Shown here: in pieces, positions 11,501 through 20,580 of the stretch | How positions within the stretch are numbered: the stretch's first letter is position 1 | Layout: each line of letters opens with the position of its first letter | NCBI RefSeq assembly: GCF_000003855.2 | Contig: NW_003101672.1 | Span: 137,323 to 176,697 of the forward strand | DNA length: 39,375 bases | Reading direction: 5' to 3' | Origin: Blastomyces gilchristii SLH14081 | Taxonomy: Eukaryota > Ascomycota > Eurotiomycetes > Onygenales > Ajellomycetaceae | Program-made: the position numbers and the translations under genes | The notes under the pieces: generated by a model | What the model was told of the DNA's origin: nothing | The model's input: the letters and a program-made list of their open reading frames with translations, nothing else | The model's database searches: none

Positions 11501-11765
11501 AATATCACAGAGACTTCTGTGAAGGCCTGTGAAGATCAGATAAAGTCATTCTTCAGATTCTTCTTCACATAGATCTGCAAGATCTCTGTCTTGTAATGAA
11601 AGAGCTTATAGATTAATTCTCAGAAGAGTTTCTGCTCTTCTATCAAATCTATTATCAGATTCTTCTCACAGTGAGAAGAAAACTCAGCTGTCTTTACTGA
11701 GCTGAATATCTCTGTGAGATCTCAGTATTTCTTTAATATCTGAAGCTCAGTTTTCATAACTGTGA
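8530..11765 (-). pseudogene. Family A pol: RT, RNase H, integrase, chromodomain (decayed)
   Basis: Read leftward from 11765. The RT shows the pieces LTEAVIFTQL, EYLVMSFDL-type and VYLNVFMIIYLND. Both catalytic Asp motifs have changed: LDI reads LNI (11356-11358) and YLDD reads YLND (about 11161-11172). RNase H and linker sequence follow (about 10900-10100). Integrase is clear at 9382-9612, with an open frame holding DSVLMIVNHFIK and ISDRESIF, the second carrying the second catalytic Asp of the DD(35)E core. A chromodomain lies at about 8600-8745 (EYQIKEIV, then DKINKFTWELF). This order is that of chromoviruses. Stops, mainly TGA at Trp or Arg positions, prevent a product. Without the changes the protein would copy and insert the element, and the chromodomain would guide it to marked chromatin. 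Confidence 0.85.
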
Positions 11766-12306
11766 GATTCTCAGATACTTATAAAGTTATTATATAGATG
11801 AGCTTATCTTCTCTAATCAACTCTGCAGCATTAACTGATTCTATCTCTATAAGTGAGTCTGTCAACACTGATCAGAAGTATAAACCTGACTCACAGACAG
11901 CTATATACAGATTGTGTCTTTAAAGTTATACAAGTCTTAAGTATATATCATCTGTGATGTCTGTGATAATCACAGTTTCTATAAATCTTCTTCAGATTCT
12001 AGAGAGATCTTGCAATTCAAAAGTGATTCTCATGAGTCTCTCAGCTCTCAGATCTGAGTTCTCATATTCTGCTTATTATAAGAGCAGATTCTCAGTTTTC
12101 ATCTTTCAGCTCATTTACTCTGTGAGCTTTAGAAACACTACAGTGACCTGAGATTCTAAGTTCATTAATGCTTTTCATGCTTGCAGAGCAGCAGTATTAT
12201 GATATAATCTCTCTCTATGAGTAAACATTTTCATCAGAGAAGTAACAGATTCAGATATCAGCTTCAAGACTCATAATAAGTGATTGCTGACTGACTGAGC
12301 TTGAAA
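11766..12306 (-). other. A2 5' leader and remnant before RT, gag missing
   Basis: Only about 540 bases separate RT from the 5' LTR. No frame shows gag or a zinc knuckle, and the protease is not recognisable. The sequence next to the LTR, read on the minus strand TTTCAAGCTCAGTCAGTC, is where the primer binding site should lie and is shared with A0. An internal deletion of gag is the simplest explanation. Confidence 0.5.
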
Positions 12307-12564
12307 TGTAAGAATAAGTGCTCACAGATAATTATTCAGATGTTTGCAGCTTGACATGATATATACTGTTAATTACTAGAAGTATTCACAGTAGAAAGAT
12401 AAAATGTAGAAATCAAATGTATAATAGCATTCAAGCTGAGTTATGAATAGTATTCACGAACTTCAGTCTATATAGTTGTGTGTAGCCAAGGGCCGCTAAC
12501 CCTATTGATTATGTGAGAGATAGGAATAGAGGTAAAGAATCCGCGAGGAGCGGGATTTCTTACA
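12307..12564 (-). repeat. Family A 5' LTR of A2
   Basis: It is 258 bases, termini as in the 3' LTR. The high-coordinate end (12487-12560) keeps CpG and CpC-rich sequence such as gggccgctaaccc and ccgcgaggagcggg. The three other LTR copies show decayed forms at the same place. Confidence 0.93.
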
Positions 12565-12768
12565 ATAATATATACTGATAACTACTAAAAGTATTCACAG
12601 TAAAAAGATAAAATGTAGAGATTAAGTATATAATAGTATTCAAGCTGAGTTATAAATAGTATTCACAAACTTCAGTCTATATAGTTGTGTGTAGTCAAGA
12701 GCTGCTAACTCTATTAATTATACAAGAAATAGAAATAGAGGTGAAGAATCCGCCAGAAGTGAGATTTC
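12565..12768 (-). repeat. Family A LTR of A0, outer piece 2
   Basis: It continues the LTR begun at 6389-6442. The first five bases ATAAT duplicate 6438-6442. It stops about five bases short of the expected TTACA terminus, where family B copy B4 begins at 12769. Confidence 0.88.
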
Positions 12769-13046
12769 AATCTTAACTACAATCTCATGCTAGAACTCAT
12801 CTGACTATTTAAATAAAGCATTTTATTAAATGTCTGAAATAGATGTTTAATATTTTCTAATAATGATTATGTATATGAAAATAATATTCCTAAGACTATA
12901 ACTCTTATATAAATCTCTGCTAATACTTATAAGATGCTTTAAAAAAGCTCTTAACAAAGTTACTGATAGCAGAACTATTATAACTGTGTAATGATTTACT
13001 CTGTTAATTTAGCTAATATTAAAAAAGCTCTAGAGAAGTTATCTTA
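12769..13046 (+). mobile_element. Ty3/gypsy family B copy B4, left piece
   Basis: This is the reverse complement of about 16595-16870 in B2, so it covers the sequence between protease and RT, on the plus strand. Its end (..gttatctta) runs directly on into 18893 onward when B2 and one TCTTA are taken out. It has no LTR or gag on the left; A0 sequence ends at 12768. Confidence 0.88.
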
Positions 13047-13331
13047 TGTAAGAGACCTACACTGAATTGATCAGTATAATATTTATAGATCTTATATAAC
13101 AAAGTAAAAAACATTAGAAAAGAAAAAGAAAGAGAAAGTGTGATTATCAGTGATTAAAGTGAATATTTATACATGTATACAGTGGCGTACACAGTGAAGC
13201 TTTAGAGTGAAAGAATAGAAATTCTGTAGGTTTTCAGCTGAGAATCAGTGACTGAGAGTCAGAGCTTTTAACAGAAATCTACGAAGTATAATAGAATAGT
13301 CTATATAATTAATCAGACGCAGTCTGTTATA
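13047..13331 (-). repeat. Family B 3' LTR of B2
   Basis: It is 285 bases. The TGTAAGAG end (13047) is preserved. The other end has decayed from TGTGGCGGGC to TATAACAGAC in element sense. A purine-rich tract (minus strand agagaagagagaag, about 13334-13352) borders it as a candidate polypurine tract. Confidence 0.92.
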
Positions 13332-14126
13332 TTGACTTCTCTCTTCTCTGATCATGCAGAGTTTTCATCAGTCAAGAACTATAATCTTAGATAATGCGGA
13401 ACTCAGAGTTCAGGTTAAACAATCATAGCTGACTCATTTTATAAGATATTATCAGCTATGACTGTGAGATCTCTTATCAAGAATATTCTCAATCTCTCAC
13501 TCAAGTTTATTATCTTCTTCTATGATCTCTGACAGCTGTCAGTTGAAAGTCAGTTAAGAAGAGAATGAATCAGTGACAGCATAGCAGAGTAAGCTTGTGT
13601 GAAATATATTATAAATCTCTGACAGAGTATTAAGACAGTAATTATGACTATCTAGAACTTCTGTCACTGTGTATTTTACATGATAATAATTCAATGTACA
13701 GAATGAGTGTGTAATCTATATATTTCTAAAATTCAATTATATAAGATTTTCTTTCTTATACTGCTCTGTAGAATCTTATCAGATATTGATTTAATCTTCT
13801 TAATCTTATTTAATACTTGTTATAAAGGCTTCTGCTCAGTTGTGAGTATCTTAGAGCTTCATCACTATATTATCAGTGATCTGAATTAGACTGTGAGAGT
13901 TCAGTGCGAACTGTGTGATCTCTAGAAGATTTAACACTTTTATGTGATAACTGTGTATAAGAAAGAATGAGCTTATATCTATTAAGATATCATCTCAGCT
14001 GTTGATAGCAATCTCTGCATGTAGAAGAAGATTATATCAATTATCTTATAAGTAATTACAGAACTTATAAAGATAATTCTTTACAGTCTGAATTATTCAT
14101 TCTGATATATTATCAGTCTCAGAGTG

Positions 14127-14137
14127 ATAGATAGTTA
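14127..14137 (+). repeat. Target-site duplication, left, of the LINE tail
   Basis: ATAGATAGTTA occurs here and at 14328-14338. The matching place in B3 (about 24112-24124) has this sequence once, with no insertion. Confidence 0.85.
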
Positions 14138-14327
14138 TTATTATTATTATTATTATTCAATTATAGATGTTTGCAGTCAGAGACTATGATATATATCTGA
14201 GAACTTTTAGTTCTCAGAGTTTTTCCTATATCTATAAAGTTAACTATTATACATTCATCAATTTCAGATATGCAAAATCAGAAAATTTCAGCTCAGAATA
14301 CAAAAACTGTTTACAAATTACAGTATA
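14138..14327 (-). mobile_element. Severely 5'-truncated LINE copy (190 bp)
   Basis: It is nearly identical to 26707-26900, the 3' end of the LINE in B3, including the AAT-repeat tail and a perfect hairpin. It is flanked by an 11-bp target duplication. Extreme 5' truncation is usual for target-primed reverse transcription. It contains no coding sequence. It is far less mutated than the gypsy sequence around it. Confidence 0.88.
14197..14217 (-). other. Conserved stem-loop in the LINE 3' end (short copy)
   Basis: Perfect 8-bp arms CTGAGAAC and GTTCTCAG around a 5-base loop (14205-14209). The same hairpin is at 26772-26792. Confidence 0.75.
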
Positions 14328-14338
14328 ATAGATAGTTA
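14328..14338 (+). repeat. Target-site duplication, right, of the LINE tail
   Basis: Second copy of ATAGATAGTTA, after which family B sequence resumes. Confidence 0.85.
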
Positions 14339-17120
14339 ATAAACAGTGTATAATCTTGAGAACTTGACAGATTCTTGTTCAGAGAGTGCTCATGAATTAA
14401 CAGCTCTGATTTAATTTTATAGATCTCAGTAATTCATGTATCTGATAGAACAGGCTTTATAGAAAGACTTCAGTAACTTATTCAGTATTTATCTTATCAC
14501 AAGATTTTAATACTATATCTTTGCTTAATCAGTTCACAATAATCAGAACATTTCTACAGCTCTTACTCTTAAAGAGATTAACAGTGAAGTTAACTATTAC
14601 ATCTTATCAGATTCTATTACAGATATTAAGTAGTTTCAGCAGACCTTTTCTACAGTTCTTTTATATAGTAATAGAAGAATAACAGTTGCAGTTTCAGATA
14701 AAACATCTGATACTGTTTAGTATCGCAGATCAGTAGAACTCTTAAGAGATTATTTAATACAGTTATTTACAATCTGAACAACTGATTATATAAGAATTAT
14801 ACATGTCTTGTATTATTCAGATATATAAGGATTTGAAGTGAGAGACTCAGTATTATTTATAGAATTACACAGTGTTATTACCATTAATTAAGTATTCTGA
14901 GATGTTGATTCTTATATATAGTTCTGAGAGAAATCAAGTGCTCTTTAATATACTGCTTCAGTGAGTGCTTGAGGAAGTTCATCAGTTTAAGCTGTTATAT
15001 ATTATAATTTATTTAGTGTAAATTCAGAAGATGTTCTGATCAGCAAAGCATATATAGTGTTATAAATAATCTTATTATGATCAACTAATATCTTCAGATT
15101 TAAGAGTCAGTGTTCTCAGTTCATTTAATACATGTCTGTTATATTAAACAGTATATCTTACTCTTGTTATAGAAGAGTATCTGTCATTAAGTTGTGACTG
15201 TCAGAGTGATAGTGTATAGTGAAATGAAAACAGTTTAATAGTTTAGATCATCACATCTGACATTTGATAAGCTTGTAGGTAATTGTGAAATACTTGAGAT
15301 TCTTATGATTTGTGATTATCATAACTTTAAAAACACTTTAAAGTTCAGAGTCTCATTCTTCTAGACAGTGTACAATTATAAGAAGCTTTTTATCATAGAT
15401 CTTATAATTGTATTCAGCAGAACTCAGTTTCTTAGACATGAAGATGCATGATTATAAGTTATCTTTATTATTATATTACAATATAGCTTCTTCTATAATA
15501 TAGTCAGAGAAATCAGCTTCAATAACTATCTCATAATCAGAATTAAATGTTATCAGTAGAGAGATATTAATGAATATCTTCTTCATTTATATAAATGCAG
15601 CTTCAGTATTCACTGATCACTGAAATACTAAGTTCTTCTTAATAAGTTCTGTAAGTGATCTCATAATATCTGAGCAGTTTTATATAAATCACTGATAGAA
15701 GTTAGCAAATCTGATGAAGCTTTATACATCTTTCACAGTACATGAAGCTTGTTATTCAAGAATAATAGAGATCTTCTCAGAATTCATTTAAATTCTCTTA
15801 TCAGCTTCTATGATAAAATCTAGGTATTTTATACTTCTAACTTTGAAATCATACTTATTAATATCTATTAATAGTTCTGCTTCTCATAATTATTATAATA
15901 CTCTCTGTACATGTTCTTGATGTTTCTTTCTGAATTTATCAGTAAAGATGAGAATGTCATCTAGATATACAGATATAAATTTATTAAGAAAACCTCAGAG
16001 TATTCAGTTAATATACTTCTGAAATGTACTAAGAGTATTAGTCAGTTTAAAGAGTGTGACTATTCATTCAAAGAGATTATAACATGTTTAAAATACTGTA
16101 AGTTATACATCTTCTTCAGTAATATAAATCTTATGAAATACAGTAATAATATCTAACTTTGTAAACTATTAAGCTTATCTGATATATGCTAGAGTTTTAT
16201 TAATGAGAGATGAGAGATAACAATTATTCTTTATCAATCTGTTCAAATCTCAATAGTTCACACAGAATCAGAGTTCTTTATCTGATTTCTTTGCAAAGAT
16301 AATAGAAGCTGCAGCAGAGAAGTTACTAATATATATAAATTCTTTATTCAACAGATCATTGAGTGTCTTTCAAAGAAGAAGAAGTTCATCTCAGAATATA
16401 TTATAAAGAAGATCTTATAATGATTTAGAGTCTTTATTATTCTTCTTTTTCAACTTGATACAGTGATTCACTTCTGAATCTCATAAGAGAGATAGATTTA
16501 TAGCATTATTATCTTGTTAAAAGACACCTAGATATTCATAATATTGTTAAGAGAGTTTTGTATAAGAATCTGTTATTATAATACAAGATAACTTTTCTAG
16601 AGTCTTGTTAATATCAGTTAGACTAATAGAGTAGATTACTATATAATTCTGTTATCAGTAATCTTGTCAGTGATTCTGTCAGCAACTTCTTTTTCAGAGC
16701 ATTTCATAAGTATTGACAGAGATCTGTGTCAGATTCATAGTCTTGTAAATATTATTCTCATGAATCTTATCATTATTAGAGAATATTAAGCTTCTATTTC
16801 AAGTATTTAATAAGATGTCTTGTTCAGATAGTCAGACAAGTTTTAATATAAGATTGTAATCACGATTATAAACTTCATATACATAAACATCTTTATACTG
16901 ATATTTCTCAATATCTATGTTTAGCTTTATCATGTAATAGATGCAACTGTCTTTTAAGTCATCAAATTCTGTGAGAAGTCAGGATTTTGATAAAGAGATA
17001 TACTGAAGATTATAATATCTTACAACTGAAGATTTAATCATTGCATAATAACATAGACTGCTGTCTATCATGACTTTCATATTATACATGTTATTGACTA
17101 CAGTAGATATAAGAATTATA

Positions 17121-18550
17121 TTCATTGTCATTTTCTCTTTAAATTATTATCATCTGATCTCTTCAAGCTTCTGTTTACAAATTTGAACAGAAGCTAATCT
17201 TTTCCCTGTTTCATCAGAGTATTTTCATAGTTATCTTTCAAATCTTTCTTCAATGCAATGTGATTAACATGAATAGATACTGATTTATTCTTCAAATAAG
17301 AAGATACTGATCTTTCTGTTAAGTGAGAAAACATATAGACTGATTAGTAGTTGAAAGCAATGTATTCTGATCAGTTACAATTGATATATATCTCTTATTA
17401 ATGTTAATCAGCAACTTCTTCAGAAGTGATCTCAGAGACTCAGAAGTCTGTTCAGACAGTGAAAATTCTTGGTTATGTATCGATCTTTGAGTTCACTTAA
17501 TTCATGACATGTGTATTGTTATTCTTCAGTGAAGATGTATAAGTAGCTAAGATGTAACATCTTCTATCACTGTTTTGTATACTCTTGAGCTTGATCAGAC
17601 AGTCATTCAACATCTGAAGTTGTATACAGAAGTCTTTATAAGTTAGGTCTTTATCTACACTTACAAGAGCTTATAAGAGTTCAAAAGTTAATGTCTTCTT
17701 AAGTATACTAATCTTTATTCAATTCTCTCAAGATTGATCACCTGCTTCTAGAATCTTAATGTTGAAGTTGAAGATAAATGTTGAGAGAGAAGTGTTTCTC
17801 TGTCAGATACTCTGTAATCAATCTAGCACTTTCTGTTATATAGCAGTGTCTTGAAACAGAATATCAAGATATTTGATAATATTGTCAGATATTTACAACA
17901 CTGATTCACATACTTTTATTCATGAATGAAACTTCTGTCTTATATAATCTTTTAATTATTCACTAATATATCAATCTTGATTGATTAATAAACTGATGAC
18001 ATCTTTATCTATGCTTAGTTTCATAAGCATTTTCAATTTTCATGATGAATAGAGAGTGAGATTAGAAGTATTAAAATATGCAGAAGTATTTAAACATTTC
18101 TTCAGCACTTATATATTTATATCTGATTCAGTCAGTGTTGAAATTGCTTATACAGAAATTTCTAGTTGAGATAATTATTGAATTTCCTTGTATTGACATT
18201 GTTAAGTTACATGCATATCAGCTATCTATTGCTGTTATAATTTCAACATTACTCAGAGTCACTGTAATACTGCATCTATACTTGTATTTAAGAGTTCTCT
18301 CATATTATCAGTAGACATAGCTGTATCATTCATCAGATATGTATTATCTGTGAAATTGAAAGAATGTAATTATATGAATATCTTATATATCTAAGATGTC
18401 AGAACTCTCAGATCTTTTACTGATATTCTCTTATAAGATCTTGTTATAAGATCAGAGTAACTGATGTATAAGCTTCTATATAGAGACTCAGTATTTACTT
18501 AACGGATTAATCATTTCTTTATTTCTTATATATTATTATGCATTCAGATA
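17121..18550 (-). pseudogene. Family B gag, decayed (B2)
   Basis: It is homologous to the better-preserved gag piece of B3 (29908-30132), which reads FELLQTHVSVDKDQTYEDFY. It covers about 1.4 kb between the 5' leader and the protease, as expected for a Ty3/gypsy Gag that forms the particle and binds the RNA. I could not identify a CCHC zinc knuckle with confidence. Stops and frame breaks are dense. The region is matched base by base with gaps in B1 (2900-4340) and B3 (29530-30584). Confidence 0.65.
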
Positions 18551-18602
18551 TCTTTTCAATGAATAATTATTTCTAATAAGAAGATAATGAATATTTTTCA
18601 AG

Positions 18603-18887
18603 TGTAAGAAGTCTACACTAATTAGATCAGTATAATATTTATAGGTCTTATATAACAAAGTGAAAAACATTAGAAAAGAAAAAGAAAGAGAAAGTGCAGA
18701 AATTAGTAATTCAAGTGAATATTTATACATGTATGCAGTGATGTATATGATGAAGCTTTGAGACACAAGAATAGAAATTCTGTAGGTTTTCAGCTGGGAA
18801 TTGATGACTGAGAGTCGGAGCTTTCAGCAGAAATCTATGAAGTATAACAGAATAGTCTATATGATTGATCAGACGCAGCTCATTATA
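18603..18887 (-). repeat. Family B 5' LTR of B2
   Basis: It is 285 bases, matching 13047-13331. Read on the minus strand it ends CTTACA at 18603. The downstream leader begins cttgaaaaatat (CTTGGAAAATG in B1), the place of the primer binding site. Confidence 0.92.
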
Positions 18888-19608
18888 TCTTATATTATAT
18901 TAACTGATTCTCATACAAAACTCTCTTAGTAATATCATAAATATCTAGATATCTTCTAGTAAAATAATGTTATAAATCTACTTCTTTTACAAGAGTCAGA
19001 GATAGATTATAGTATTCAATTAAAGAAGAAAAATAACAAGAATTCTGAATCACTGTAAGAGTCTCTTTATAACATGTTCTGAGATAAATCTCTTCTTCTT
19101 TATAAGACACTTAATAATCTGTTAAATAAAGAATTTATATATATTAGTAACACTTTCACTACAGCTTTTATTCTCTTTATAAAAAAATCAGATGAAGAAC
19201 TCTGATTCTGTGTAGACTATTAAGAACTGAATAGATTAAAAAAGAAAGATTGTTATTTTTTATCTCTTATTAATAAAACTTTAATATATATTAGATAAGC
19301 TCAATAATTTATAAAGTTAGATATTATTACTGCTTTTTATAAAATCTGTATTGCTGAAAGTAATAAATATCTTATAGTATTTTAAACATAATATAATCTC
19401 TTTAAATGAGTAATTATATCTTTCAGATTAACTAATACTCTGAGTATATTTCAAAAGTATATTAACTAAGTACTCTGAGATTTTCTTAATAAGTTTATAT
19501 TTACTTATCTTAATAACATTCTCATCTTTACTGATGAGTTCAGAAAAGAATATTAAAAATATATATAAATAGTTTTATAGTGACTATAAGAAGCAGAGCT
19601 ACTAATAG

Positions 19609-19623
19609 ACATAGATAAGTATA
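19609..19623 (+). repeat. SINE S2 left target-site duplication
   Basis: The 15 bases ACATAGATAAGTATA occur here and at 19996-20010, with no mismatch. Confidence 0.92.
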
Positions 19624-19995
19624 TTATTATTATTATTATTATGCTTTCATTATACTTATATACAAGCGGAGCTTATAATAAGTCCTTACATGATGTTAAA
19701 TACAGGCCAAGTGTTGATTATACAGGAGGAAATACAGGTGTTGAGATTACATCAAGATAACAAGAACATAGAAAATACAAAGAAGTGACAATTAAATACA
19801 TGCAATAATAACTTCTCATTTCAGAAACATAGAGTGATTTATTGAAGCAATTTGTACATCTCTGTATTTATTAGAAATCTAAGATGCTTGAGTTTCAGAT
19901 TTAATGTATTCTCTGCAGGTTTCAAACTCACACATCTTAATTTTCCATGCCAAGACGCTATCAGATGGCCGCATTAACCATTCAGCCACTGAGAC
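19624..19995 (-). mobile_element. tRNA-derived SINE S2, full length
   Basis: This 372-base copy of the S1 family lies in the opposite orientation, inside the RT of B4. Its 5' end is at 19995 (gtctcagtggctgaatgg on the minus strand). The B box-like stretch is GAGTTTGAAACCT (about 19916-19934). The AAT-type tail lies at 19624-19643. A perfect 15-bp target duplication shows a clean insertion. It carries few C-to-T changes compared with the gypsy around it, so it is younger than most of the decay of B4 or too short to attract it. Confidence 0.92.
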
Positions 19996-20010
19996 ACATA
20001 GATAAGTATA
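19996..20010 (+). repeat. SINE S2 right target-site duplication
   Basis: Second copy of ACATAGATAAGTATA. B4 RT sequence resumes directly after it. Confidence 0.92.
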
Positions 20011-20480
20011 ATTTCAAAATCAAGAGTACAAAGTATTGAGATTGTATTATAGAAGCTAACAAGAGTATCTGAATGAACTCTGAGAAGATTTTTACTATTT
20101 TTAAATAAGAAGTCTCACACACTGTGAAGAGTGTATAAAGCTTCATTGAGTTTATTAACTTTTATCAATGATTCATATGAAACTTCTCAGATATTATTTA
20201 ATCACTTACTGAACTTATTAAGAAGAACTCAGTATTCTGATAATTCACAGATATTAAAGCTATATTCATATGAATAAAAAAGATATTTATTAGCATCTCT
20301 CTGTTAATAATATTTAACTCTGACTGTGAGATAGTTATTAAAGCTGATTTCTGTGATTATATTACTGAAGAGATTATATTATAATATAATTATTAAAATC
20401 TTCTATAACTATGTATTTTTATATCTAAGAACTGAACTCTACTGAGTGTAATTATAAAATCTATAATAAGAAACTTCTTA

Positions 20481-20580
20481 NNNNNNNNNNNNNNNNNNNN
20501 NNNNNNNNNNNNNNNNNNNNNNNNNNNNNNNNNNNNNNNNNNNNNNNNNNNNNNNNNNNNNNNNNNNNNNNNNNNNNNNN
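20481..20580. other. Assembly gap, 100 N
   Basis: A run of exactly 100 N lies inside RNase H of B4. A round 100 usually marks a scaffold gap of unknown size. The flanks continue the same family B copy, so the join is plausible, but the true length is not known. Confidence 0.98.

Larger units (their letters stand above)
6443..12564 (-). mobile_element. Complete Ty3/gypsy family A element A2
   Basis: The 6122-base element lies on the minus strand, bounded by two 258-bp LTRs and a perfect 5-bp target duplication ATAAT (6438-6442 and 12565-12569). Joining the flanks recreates a continuous family A LTR, so A2 jumped into a relative. It encodes a chromovirus-type pol (RT, RNase H, integrase, chromodomain) between about 11765 and 8530. 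An extra ORF follows 3' of pol (about 8300-7569), with a non-coding 3' stretch after it. There is little room for gag between the 5' LTR and RT (about 540 bases), so gag is probably deleted. Confidence 0.92.
13332..17120 (-). pseudogene. Family B pol: protease, RT, RNase H, integrase (B2)
   Basis: The protease lies at about 17100-16850. Its active-site region reads KVMIDSSL (about 17057-17074), keeping the Asp of the Asp-Ser/Thr-Gly motif but with Gly changed. RT follows: FTKLDIITVF (about 16140-16165) and VYLDDIL (YLDD at 15956-15967), so both catalytic aspartate sites are intact here. The connection region FANFY is at about 15690-15730 and LTELIKKNLVFQ at about 15625-15660. RNase H lies at about 15600-15100 and integrase at about 14900-13850, interrupted by the LINE tail. 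Many in-frame stops are TGA at Arg or Trp places. No chromodomain was recognised after integrase. No working product is expected. Confidence 0.8.
13047..18887 (-). mobile_element. Complete Ty3/gypsy family B element B2
   Basis: The 5841-base element has 285-bp LTRs (13047-13331 and 18603-18887) and a perfect 5-bp target duplication TCTTA at 13042-13046 and 18888-18892. Minus-strand order is gag, protease, RT, RNase H, integrase. It is nested in B4 of the same family in the opposite orientation. A 190-bp LINE tail interrupts it at 14138-14327. It is the only family B copy here in which both RT aspartate motifs are unchanged, although stops break the frames. Confidence 0.93.

Noticed and set aside
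11954..12151. Plus-strand open frame of 65 codons
   Set aside because: It is antisense within the A2 leader, with Ser/Leu/Ile-rich composition typical of C-to-T decayed DNA.
13707..13889. Plus-strand open frame of 60 codons
   Set aside because: Antisense to the family B integrase end.
14134..14157. ATT microsatellites as independent repeats or a CRISPR-like array
   Set aside because: The ATT/AAT runs at 1061-1089, 14134-14157, 19621-19643 and 26706-26730 are the tails of SINE and LINE copies. No spacer-repeat array exists.
18078..18314. Plus-strand open frame of 78 codons
   Set aside because: Antisense to family B gag; not open at the matching place in B1 (about 3780-4020).
18536..18766. 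Minus-strand open frame of 76 codons
   Set aside because: It lies across the B2 5' LTR and leader. LTRs are non-coding and the other LTR copies do not keep it.
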